A stretch of DNA of 35,054 nucleotides from a bacterium (GTDB taxonomy: Bacteria > Hydrothermota > Tepidihabitantia > Tepidihabitantales > Tepidihabitantaceae): assembly GCA_035505375.1 (NCBI GenBank), contig DATJQV010000059.1:1-35054 (forward strand), written 5' to 3'. The stretch's first letter is position 1; every line of letters starts with the position of its first letter. The position numbers and the translations under genes are program-made. The notes beneath the pieces were generated by a model, which had not been told where the DNA came from, made no database searches, and saw nothing but the letters and a program-made list of their open reading frames with translations. This document shows positions 1 through 6,887 of this stretch, piece by piece.

Positions 1-461
1 GCACGGAAGCCTACGGGAAGTCGTCTCCGGACTCAGCACCGTCGACGCGATCCAACGCCGGATGACAGCTTACGTCCGTCTGCATGCACCTTTCACCTGC
101 AATAGCCCCGATTTTCAACAGCATTGATGCCACGCTCCCACTATATTACACAAACGGGATCTGGAATGAGCGATGAAAATGCTGCTCTCCACCCGTGGCT
201 GAAGGACTCGCGGCGTGCCGTCCGGTTCCGACCACTGCAAACTGCCTGCTGGTCTGGTCACTCACGCCAGCGAACCTGCGCCCTCGCCTCCTCGACTTCA
301 TCTCTAATCACTAACCCCCAGCACCTTTCCTGCACACCGCCAGCTCCGCCGCAAACAACCTACTTGGCGCGGCGGATCAGAAACTGAGGACGTGTCCCTC
401 CCCCTTGACAGAAACGCGAAGGGCGACTTGCGCCGCCCTCGATCCAGTCGAACGCCTGCGC
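1..461. other. No convincing gene; possible decayed ORF end
   Basis: One frame is open from the window edge to a TGA near base 126. It gives about 41 residues including SLREVVSGLS and IQRRMTAYVRL. The first part faintly resembles the N-terminal domain of IS4-type transposases, but the stretch is too short to call. The remaining ~330 bases have no coding sequence with a credible start or ribosome site. Just past the stop of the minus-strand gene at 462 is a weak hairpin (GGGCG / CGCCC near 420-440) that might terminate it. Confidence 0.3.
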
Positions 462-2582
462 CTAGCGTCTGTATCCGATGAACGAAACAGAGTTGCCCCG
501 ATTGGCAACATAGACACCGGAACCATCCGGCAGGCTGGCCGCGCCGTAGGGTGTGCTGCCGACGCCGACGGTCTTGACGACGGTGTTGTCCGATGTGCGG
601 ATGATCTCCACGCTATTGGCGTCCCGGTTTGTCACGTAGACATATTGCCCGCCTGGTAACGCAGTGAGGCCGCACGCCCGGCCAGCGGACACCGGGATGC
701 TGTCTACGACGTGATTATCCGACGTGCGAATCACCATCACCGGCGCGCCGTATTCGTACCGGCTGACGTAGACATAGTCGCCGTCCGGCAGGACCGCAAG
801 CCGATGAACTGAGGCGCCGGCATCGATTGTCCTGACGACTGTATTGTCCGAGGTCCTGATGACATAGACCAGACCGGAATAGGAGCAGGTCACGTAGACG
901 AACTGCCCGTTGGGCAGGGCGCCGATGCCGCAGGGCTCGGCCCCGACCGGGATGTTGGTTACGACCGAGAAGTCCGAGGTGCGGATGACGGCCACCTTGT
1001 TGGTGGGGTTGCCCAGCGCGATGTAGATGTACTCGCCATTCGGCAGGCACGCGACGCCGCGCGGGGCGTCGATCAGGTCGACGCTGTCAATGACGGTGTT
1101 GTCGGAAGTGCGGATGGAGTAGAGGCGGTCCGGGGCGTTCGGGTGATACTCATCGAAGCTGCCGACGTATACGTGTCGCCCGTCCGCGTCGCAGTCGATA
1201 TGCGTTGGGCCGCACGCGATGTGCAGGGTATCGACGATGACATTGTCCGAAGTCCGCATGACGTAGACGGCGTCATCGTACTCGCCGGTGATGTAGACCC
1301 GACCGGTGTTGCGCGGGCAGACCAGGTTCTGGGGATGGCCGTCGGTCGTCGGGATGCTTGCGACGACCGTGTCCGGGTACACGCTGCGTTTTCCTGCTCT
1401 CCTGCCGCCTCCGGGCGAAGCCGGTCCTACCAGATCGAGATAGTCGATGCCGAACATGTACGACTGGACCGCTTTGGGGTTGCTGCCCACGATGCGGAAT
1501 TCCAGCGTGTGCTGGCCCTGCTTGAGCGCGTGACTGCCCATGTCCAGGGGACCGGTGGTGGTCACTCCGTGCGAGTTACCGTCTGTGGGCCGACCGTTGT
1601 ACAGGTCCAGGGGTTCGCCCAACTTGCGGCCATCCAGATAGCACTGCTCGATGCCGTAGTCGTTGGCCTTGGTCAACTGGAGTTTCACTTCATATGTGCC
1701 CGTCGTCGCTACGTCGAAGCCCAGCTCAAGCCTGTCACCTAGCTTGGTGTTGCGCCACCACAGGTGAGCGCCACCGCTCCACGAGCCCGCCCACCTTTGG
1801 TCGGAAGGCTGCCGGCCTGCGGTGCCGCCCGTCACGTGCAGGATCTTCATGTCTTCGCCCTCGAACCGAATGACGCCCGGCGGAGGAGGAGGGTACGTCG
1901 GAGGAACGCGTGGCGGGGGCCCGGGCGGGATGTTCTGGGGCCTTGCCTCCGGTCTGACCCAGACCTCACCCGTGCGGGTGATAAGGCCGGTCCGCGAGTT
2001 TACCACGCGGGCCATGACCTTCAGGCCGCCATCCATATGCGCGACCGTGCCTGCTACGATTCCGGAGAGCCGGAATACTCTGACTAAGTTGCGTCGGGCA
2101 GTAGTGTCCATCACCGCGGCCCGCGTTGGCGCGACAACACCGAGAAGCTGCGCGACCGCCTCGCGCTCGACTACCCGGCACCGGCCGGAACTGGTCAGAA
2201 ACGCTTCCAGCGCTTCGGCCATGTAGGCGTCCGTATCGCTTACTGAGCCGTTCAGTTCCTCGAAGGGCGTGACCGCCAGTCGAGGCAGGGACTCGCAATG
2301 GGTGCTGTCGGTCAGCATCTGGGCGAGAGCCGCGAGAGCCGAATCCAGTCCCGCTGCCGGCCTTGGCTCGGCCGGTGCTGGGATATGGGCTCTGAATCTG
2401 TAAGGAGGTGTCGGTACCATTAGCAGGGAGTCCAACCGCTGCCTGGGGCCGTCCTCGAGCACTCCCTGCTCGCTTTCGGCGGACGGAGCATCCCGAACCA
2501 CGGTTTCCGTCGCACGTCCAGACGACAGGACCGTCAGGCACAGGCAGAGGATAACCGGCGTCAACACAGATAGCTTCCTCAC
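462..2582 (-). CDS. Secreted mosaic protein: CsgG/FlgO-like + carbohydrate-binding-like + YVTN propeller
   Basis: About 706 residues, recognised by domains only. The start is taken as GTG at 2582 because AGGAGG lies 4 bases upstream and a signal peptide (SVLTPVILCLCL) begins at once; an upstream ATG at 2639 has no such support. Domain order: signal peptide ~1-25; a CsgG/FlgO/LpoB-like region ~95-205 (LAVTPFEELNGS, CRVVEREAVAQLLG); a proline-rich linker ~215-235; a carbohydrate-binding-like beta domain ~237-390 (FEGEDMKI, AGSWSGGAHLWW, FGIDYLDLV); and a propeller from ~400 with six clear VIRTSDNTVV-type strands plus a closing strand, so probably seven blades. Unlike most secreted proteins in this window it ends without a T9SS sorting domain. 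It is probably a periplasmic or surface protein with binding and scaffold roles; its function is unknown. Confidence 0.8.
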   Translation of the reverse strand: MRKLSVLTPVILCLCLTVLSSGRATETVVRDAPSAESEQGVLEDGPRQRLDSLLMVPTPPYRFRAHIPAPAEPRPAAGLDSALAALAQMLTDSTHCESLPRLAVTPFEELNGSVSDTDAYMAEALEAFLTSSGRCRVVEREAVAQLLGVVAPTRAAVMDTTARRNLVRVFRLSGIVAGTVAHMDGGLKVMARVVNSRTGLITRTGEVWVRPEARPQNIPPGPPPRVPPTYPPPPPGVIRFEGEDMKILHVTGGTAGRQPSDQRWAGSWSGGAHLWWRNTKLGDRLELGFDVATTGTYEVKLQLTKANDYGIEQCYLDGRKLGEPLDLYNGRPTDGNSHGVTTTGPLDMGSHALKQGQHTLEFRIVGSNPKAVQSYMFGIDYLDLVGPASPGGGRRAGKRSVYPDTVVASIPTTDGHPQNLVCPRNTGRVYITGEYDDAVYVMRTSDNVIVDTLHIACGPTHIDCDADGRHVYVGSFDEYHPNAPDRLYSIRTSDNTVIDSVDLIDAPRGVACLPNGEYIYIALGNPTNKVAVIRTSDFSVVTNIPVGAEPCGIGALPNGQFVYVTCSYSGLVYVIRTSDNTVVRTIDAGASVHRLAVLPDGDYVYVSRYEYGAPVMVIRTSDNHVVDSIPVSAGRACGLTALPGGQYVYVTNRDANSVEIIRTSDNTVVKTVGVGSTPYGAASLPDGSGVYVANRGNSVSFIGYRR

Positions 2583-2584
2583 AA

Positions 2585-2594
2585 GACCTCCTTT
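2585..2594 (-). promoter_or_regulatory. Strong ribosome binding site deciding the GTG start
   Basis: On the minus strand AAAGGAGGTCTTGTG places a near-perfect Shine-Dalgarno sequence 4 bases before GTG at 2582. This, with the signal peptide that follows, argues against the longer frame from 2639. Confidence 0.7.
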
Positions 2595-2858
2595 GGGCGA
2601 AGGCAAACCATCCACAGAATGGCAGCCTGGGTGGAACATGCGGCCTGCACGAGGCCCTCAGGGCCACCTATTACCATATACGCGGCTCTTGGAACTCCCT
2701 CCAGCATTCAGTGTCGGATTCCCGGAACATCGGGCGGGGGTGTCAAATGGCGCACGGGGCAGATGTCCGGGCGGAATTGGGGCGCGGTCGATGCCATGTG
2801 AGGCGTGTCGGGGCCGTGATCGGGGAGCTGCCTGCATTGAGTCCTGCTCCTGACATGC

Positions 2859-3749
2859 CTAGAAACCCCTCGAACGGAAGTAGTCTAGAGCGGTCGAGTA
2901 CTTTCGAGCACGGGTTAGTTCGCCCAGCCGCGCCCAACGTTCTTGCTGAGCGACTAGGAACGAGTGGGCTGCACGGGCCTCCTCATCGAATGGGAGTCTA
3001 AGCACGGAGGCGTCTTTCTTCACCTTTTCGCCCAGGTAGTCTAGTATGAACGCCCGATCAGCGGCATCCCGCGACACGAGTCGGCTTGCCTCTTTGGCCA
3101 ACGCCCGTTCCATGATGTAGTCGCCCGTGTTTGGCAGGGCCAAGGCGCTGTCGATGACGCCTAGCAGCCCCGGGCCCACAACTACTCTCAGGGAATCCGC
3201 TATCCGTGATTCCAAGTGGTTTCCGGCGCAGAGCGCGTGGCCGTACGCTTCCCCAGGACTCAGGTTGGCACCGACCTCGACGTCAATCCCGCCACGGAGG
3301 GGAAAGCCCTTGGCCAGCCCCTGCAGATAGAGTAGGGCTGCGCTCATCAGACCGGCCTCAACCGCTGGCATCATGAGGTGGTGGCTGCTTGTCTCATCGT
3401 GCAGCTGGGCAAACATGATTACGGTGTCGCCGAAACTCTGCGACTTGAGTTCGCTGAATGTGTAGCCCGCGTACGTCCCCGCTAGCGTCTTCTGGGCCTC
3501 CCGATACTGCCTGCACAACTCGGCCGCAGCAAGCCGCAACCAGTATATTGGTTGGACCGCTTCTTCGACCGCGGTAATGGCCTCCTGGAGTTGCGCCGCT
3601 TCGGAGTATGGACCATGAGCGCGCCGCAGAATATCCTTTTGTCCGAGCACGTCCAGGTACGTCATGAAGTAGAGCCGTCCACGTATGTCGCCCGGCTGTG
3701 TCAGGCCAGCCTCTTTGATGAATTCGTGATCGAACGTTCGGCCAGCCAT
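2859..3749 (-). CDS. Hypothetical protein with class III cyclase-like fold
   Basis: About 296 residues from ATG at 3749; a TTG at 3779 would add ten residues and neither start has a good ribosome site. No signal peptide or membrane segment, so cytoplasmic. Residues ~27-37 (YFMTYLDVLG), ~105-113 (SFGDTVIMF) and ~151-160 (LRGGIDVEVG), followed by an EAYGHAL...HLESRIA helix, match the spacing of bacterial proteins with a nucleotidyl-cyclase-like palm fold, where D33 and D108 could be the metal-binding positions. This is pattern recognition, not a database match; whether it makes a cyclic nucleotide is unknown. The gene stands alone. Confidence 0.5.
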   Translation of the reverse strand: MAGRTFDHEFIKEAGLTQPGDIRGRLYFMTYLDVLGQKDILRRAHGPYSEAAQLQEAITAVEEAVQPIYWLRLAAAELCRQYREAQKTLAGTYAGYTFSELKSQSFGDTVIMFAQLHDETSSHHLMMPAVEAGLMSAALLYLQGLAKGFPLRGGIDVEVGANLSPGEAYGHALCAGNHLESRIADSLRVVVGPGLLGVIDSALALPNTGDYIMERALAKEASRLVSRDAADRAFILDYLGEKVKKDASVLRLPFDEEARAAHSFLVAQQERWARLGELTRARKYSTALDYFRSRGF

Positions 3750-3779
3750 TCGGAGTGCTTTACGCCCTGCCGACGGCAA

Positions 3780-4213
3780 AACGCGCGTAGCCAGACGGAG
3801 AAGGAGCGCCCAACGTGTTCCGCGCCTCCATCACAGGCAGACCAGACTCAGGGTCTGACATATCGCCGGATTGTAGCTCAAGGCGGATTGGAGTCAATGG
3901 AAGAGGAACAAGGTTTCATGAGGTAGAAAGAGAGATCGAGATGCGGGCACCCGATAATTCAGAAATCAGAGACCAGATACCAGAATGCAGAAGTGATAGA
4001 AGAGGGGTCCAGGATTCAAGGATTCAAGGGATCGAGTGACGGGCAATCCCTTCGGAGCTTCGTGCCTTGGTGTCTTGGTGGTAGAGCTTGGTTCCGGACT
4101 TGGCGATCTTGGCGTCCTTGGCGGCTAACCCATTTTTGATTGACGACTTTGGATTGCCGGACCGGTATCCGAAGCGGAGATCGGTTGGCGGCTAGCGGGT
4201 TACGAGCGGTCGG
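3780..4213. other. Intergenic low-complexity stretch
   Basis: No gene is seen. The region holds short degenerate repeats of a type that recurs in gaps across the window: 'cagaaatcagagaccag' words at about 3960-3990, 'aggattcaaggattcaagg' at 4012-4030, and a 'ttggtgtcttggtggt' word near 4070. The right end is the first copy of the ~95-base direct repeat. Confidence 0.5.
4118..4209. repeat. Direct repeat copy 1 (~92 bp)
   Basis: The segment from ttggcggctaaccc to tacgagcgg recurs at 4649-4747 with a few substitutions and a short length difference. Shared landmarks in order are 'taaccca', 'ttgattgacga', 'ttggattgccgga', 'cggtatccgaagcgg', 'atcggttggcgg', 'tagcggg' and 'cgagcgg'. The two copies flank the DUF2283 gene in the same orientation. 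Confidence 0.85.
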
Positions 4214-4471
4214 TCAGCGGTTTCGGCCCTTGCGGGCCGGTCGGTCGCAGACGGCCAGCGCGTCGGGTTCTTGCTCAATGCCGGCAAGTCGGTACGAGAA
4301 CTCGGCGACGTCAGTCTGCTGCTTGGCGTGCTCAATCGTCATGCTGACCACGCGGCCGGCATCGTCGAGTTCGACCAGAACGTTCTCGTTCAGGTCGTGT
4401 GTCTCAACGATCTTTCTGTCACTGAAGTCAACCAACAGGGTGTCGGTGTCCTGAAAGTACTTTACCTTCAT
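4214..4471 (-). CDS. DUF2283 family protein
   Basis: About 85 residues. ATG at 4471 is chosen because members of this small family start at MKVKYFQDTDTL-like sequence, and AGGA lies 4 bases upstream. The frame stays open another 37 codons upstream, but that part (QIYFSNEVHAALQDE) is not recognised. Core features: KYFQDTDTLLVDFSD at the N-terminus, ETHDLNENVLVELDDAGRVV, and IEHA near the end, which is the usual DUF2283 layout. Function is unknown; such genes are often mobile and sit near toxin-antitoxin genes, although no partner is visible. The flanking direct repeat fits insertion as a cassette. Confidence 0.75.
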   Translation of the reverse strand: MKVKYFQDTDTLLVDFSDRKIVETHDLNENVLVELDDAGRVVSMTIEHAKQQTDVAEFSYRLAGIEQEPDALAVCDRPARKGRNR

Positions 4472-4648
4472 CTCGTCCTGAAGTGCTGCATGAACTTCAT
4501 TGCTGAAGTATATCTGCACGAGCCGCACTAGTCGAGGTCTATCGGCTGGCAGGGATAGGATACGAGGGTCGAGTGGGGACAATCGAAGCCAGATGTCAGA
4601 AGCTAGAAGTCAGAAGTGATAGTTCAGGCTACGCGGACATTGGCGGAC

Positions 4649-4747
4649 TTGGCGGTTAACCCATTCTTGATTGACGATTGCCGATTTTGGATTGCCGGAT
4701 CGGTATCCGAAGCGGGGATCGGTTGGCGGTTAGCGGGCCACGAGCGG
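4649..4747. repeat. Direct repeat copy 2 (~99 bp)
   Basis: Second copy of the repeat at 4118-4209, in the same orientation, ending 4 bases before the hairpin that ends the kbl transcript. The two copies share their long words but differ by several substitutions, so this is not a fresh duplication. The gap upstream (4472-4648) otherwise holds only 'agaagtcagaagtga'-type low-complexity words. Confidence 0.85.
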
Positions 4748-4751
4748 AAAG

Positions 4752-4780
4752 AAACGGGGCGGCAGGATGCCGCCCCGTTT
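4752..4780 (-). terminator. Rho-independent terminator of deoC-kbl
   Basis: A 12-base-pair perfect stem (AAACGGGGCGGC with GCCGCCCCGTTT) around a 5-base loop. On the minus strand it is followed by TTTCTTTCC. It starts 15 bases after the kbl stop. Confidence 0.85.
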
Positions 4781-4795
4781 GATGTCGATTGTGAC

Positions 4796-6046
4796 TTACA
4801 GGCCGTACTTGGCGATTACCTCGTCCTTGGTCTTGTGCAGGATGTCGTACTTCTTGCCGATCTTGGTGAAGGCGGCAACGGCCTTGTCGATGTGCTCCGT
4901 CTCGTGTCCGGCCGAAAGCTGAACGCGGATACGGGCGAGGCCCTTGCCCACCACCGGGTAGAAGAACCCGATGACGTAGATGCCTTCGGCATACATGTCG
5001 CGGGCGAAGTCCTGGGCCAGCTTGGCGTTGTAGAGCATGATCGGCACGATGGGATGCACGCCCGGCCGGATGTCGAACCCGGCGTCGGTCATCGCCTTGC
5101 GGAAGTGCATGGTGTTGCGCTCGAGCTTGTCGCGCCGCTCGGTGGACTTGGACAGGAGGTCGATGATGGTCACGGCCGAGGCGGCGATTACCGGCGGCAG
5201 CGTGTTGGAGAAGAGGTAGGGCCGGGAACGCTGGCGGAGCAGTTCGACTATCTCCTTGCGGGAGGCGGTGAACCCGCCGGACGCGCCGCCGAGCGCCTTA
5301 CCCATGGTGCTGGTGATGATGTCCACGCGGCCCATCACGCCGCAGTGCTCGTGCGTGCCCTTGCCGTGCTTGCCCATGAACCCGGTCGAGTGCGAATCGT
5401 CGACCATTACCAGGGTGTCGTACTTCTCGCACAGGTCGCAGATCTGGGGGAGCAGGGCGACGTCGCCGTCCATCGAGAACGCGCCGTCGGTCGCGAAGAC
5501 GCGGAACCGGGCCTTCTGCACCTCTTCCGACTTCAGCTTCTCTTCGAGGTCGGCGAGGTCCATGTGCTTGATGATGAACCTCTTCGCCTTGGAGAGCCTG
5601 ATGCCGTCAATCACCGATGCGTGGTTGAGCGCATCGGTCATGATTACATCCTCTTCCTTGAACAGGGCCTCGAACAGGCCGCCGTTGGCATCGAAGCACG
5701 ACGAGTAGAGAATCGCGTCGTCGAGCCCGAGGAAGGCTGCGATCTTCGTCTCGAGCTGGCGGTGGATGTCCTGGGTGCCGCAGATGAACCGCACCGACGA
5801 CATGCCGTAGCCCCAGTCGTCGAGCGCCTTGTGCGCGGACTTGACTGTCTCGGGATGGCTTGAAAGCCCGAGGTAGTTGTTGGCGCAGAAGTTCAGGACC
5901 TCCTTCTGGGGCGCGCCGGTCGGGAACTCGACGTGGATGTCGGCACCCTGCGGTCCGTAGATGTACCTTTCCTCTTTGTAGAGACCTGCTTCGCGAACGC
6001 CTTTTAGTTCGGTCTGCAGGAACTCCTTCATTTTGCCGTAGGCCAT
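4796..6046 (-). CDS. kbl: Glycine C-acetyltransferase (2-amino-3-ketobutyrate CoA ligase)
   Basis: 416 residues, slightly longer than the usual ~395-400. A cytoplasmic PLP enzyme of the alpha-oxoamine synthase family that cleaves 2-amino-3-ketobutyrate with CoA to glycine and acetyl-CoA, the second step of threonine breakdown. Visible motifs: [14 protein letters not shown] (52-65), the substrate-site NH in [10 protein letters not shown] (N141, H142), the PLP-binding [10 protein letters not shown] (D216-H219), and the Schiff-base lysine K250 in [21 protein letters not shown] lies 6 bases before the ATG. It follows deoC by 47 bases on the same strand and is probably co-transcribed; no threonine dehydrogenase gene is in view. 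A 7-keto-8-aminopelargonate synthase (BioF) reading is less likely given the kbl-like N-terminus and [11 protein letters not shown] region. Confidence 0.93.
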   Translation of the reverse strand: MAYGKMKEFLQTELKGVREAGLYKEERYIYGPQGADIHVEFPTGAPQKEVLNFCANNYLGLSSHPETVKSAHKALDDWGYGMSSVRFICGTQDIHRQLETKIAAFLGLDDAILYSSCFDANGGLFEALFKEEDVIMTDALNHASVIDGIRLSKAKRFIIKHMDLADLEEKLKSEEVQKARFRVFATDGAFSMDGDVALLPQICDLCEKYDTLVMVDDSHSTGFMGKHGKGTHEHCGVMGRVDIITSTMGKALGGASGGFTASRKEIVELLRQRSRPYLFSNTLPPVIAASAVTIIDLLSKSTERRDKLERNTMHFRKAMTDAGFDIRPGVHPIVPIMLYNAKLAQDFARDMYAEGIYVIGFFYPVVGKGLARIRVQLSAGHETEHIDKAVAAFTKIGKKYDILHKTKDEVIAKYGL

Positions 6047-6093
6047 TCGGTCCTCCTTGAGTACAGGGTTCCAGGGTTCAGGGGTTCGAGGGT

Positions 6094-6786
6094 TCAGGCG
6101 GATGCCTCACCCTTGGCCCCTGGTTCCTTGAGCCCTTGATTCCTTTCTTCGTTGACTATCGCGACGCCGGAGCTCGTGCCGATGCGCGTTGCCCCGGCCT
6201 CAATCATCTTCAGGGCGGTGGCGTAGTCACGGATGCCGCCCGCGGCCTTCACTCCAATCCTGCCCGCCGCCGTACGGGCAAGCAATAACACGTCCTCGAC
6301 CGTGGCGCCGCCGGTCGAGAAGCCCGTGGAGGTCTTCACGAACGACGCGCCGGACTCGACCACCAGCCTCGTCGCCCGCGCCTTCTCTTCTTCGGTCAGC
6401 AGGCCGGTCTCGATGATGACCTTCACCGGGCGGTTCTGAGCCGCGTCCAGCACCCGGTGGATGTCCGAAACCACCATCTCGTCCGCGCCCGCCTTTAACC
6501 AGCCGATGTTCATCACCATGTCCAGCTCGTCGGCCCCGAGATTCACCGCGGCCGCAGCCTCTGCCGCCTTGGCCTCGCGCAGCATCGCGCCCAGTGGGAA
6601 CGCCACGACGGTGCAGACTCTTACATTGGTTCCTTCCAACCGTCTGCGGCACAGCGGGACGTAACACGAATTGACGCAGACGGCGGCGAACCCGTACTCA
6701 GCCGCCTCCGCGCATAGCTGTTCAACCTGCGCCGGCACTACCTCGGGTTTGAGCAGCGTATGGTCAATCAGCCGGGCAATCCCCAT
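6094..6786 (-). CDS. deoC: Deoxyribose-phosphate aldolase
   Basis: 230 residues, normal for the short bacterial form. It splits 2-deoxyribose 5-phosphate into glyceraldehyde 3-phosphate and acetaldehyde in deoxynucleoside breakdown. Motifs: IDHTLLKP at the start, [10 protein letters not shown] with the catalytic Asp (D89), the Schiff-base lysine K151 in [14 protein letters not shown], and K180 in [10 protein letters not shown]. The start is ATG at 6786; the frame runs 73 codons further up, but a -10 box 7 bases before this ATG rules the extension out and suggests a leaderless message. The last ~15 residues ([11 protein letters not shown]...) are encoded by repeat-like DNA resembling the nearby intergenic 'gggttcaggggttc' words. 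First gene of a deoC-kbl operon. Confidence 0.93.
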   Translation of the reverse strand: MGIARLIDHTLLKPEVVPAQVEQLCAEAAEYGFAAVCVNSCYVPLCRRRLEGTNVRVCTVVAFPLGAMLREAKAAEAAAAVNLGADELDMVMNIGWLKAGADEMVVSDIHRVLDAAQNRPVKVIIETGLLTEEEKARATRLVVESGASFVKTSTGFSTGGATVEDVLLLARTAAGRIGVKAAGGIRDYATALKMIEAGATRIGTSSGVAIVNEERNQGLKEPGAKGEASA

Positions 6787-6793
6787 GTGATCT

Positions 6794-6821
6794 ATCCTAC
6801 CATAACGGCCGGACGACTCAA
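6794..6821 (-). promoter_or_regulatory. Promoter of deoC-kbl, leaderless
   Basis: On the minus strand TTGAGT (6821-6816), a 16-base spacer, then TAGGAT (6799-6794). Only 7 bases separate the -10 box from the deoC ATG, so transcription should start at or next to the start codon. It is back-to-back with the promoter of the plus-strand gene at 6888. Confidence 0.65.
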
Positions 6822-6851
6822 GCCCTGCCGCTGACCGAATTCCGCCCGGCA

Positions 6852-6879
6852 TTGACTCCCTGCGTCGGGACCATACGAT
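6852..6879 (+). promoter_or_regulatory. Promoter of the membrane protein gene, leaderless
   Basis: TTGACT, a 16-base spacer, then TACGAT, ending 8 bases before ATG 6888. The -35 box coincides with a possible TTG start of a longer frame, which makes ATG 6888 the better start. Confidence 0.65.
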
Positions 6880-6887
6880 TAGCTGCC

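Noticed and set aside
1-126. Transposase fragment at the window edge
   Set aside because: Only a ten-residue stretch looks like an IS4 N-terminal domain; there is no inverted repeat or catalytic motif.
4214-4582. Longer form of the DUF2283 protein starting at 4582
   Set aside because: The extra 37 residues have no family match, and a good ribosome site sits before the internal ATG at 4471.
4616-5863. Long plus-strand ORF opposite kbl
   Set aside because: It is the complement of a clear kbl gene, has no recognisable domain, and crosses the kbl terminator.
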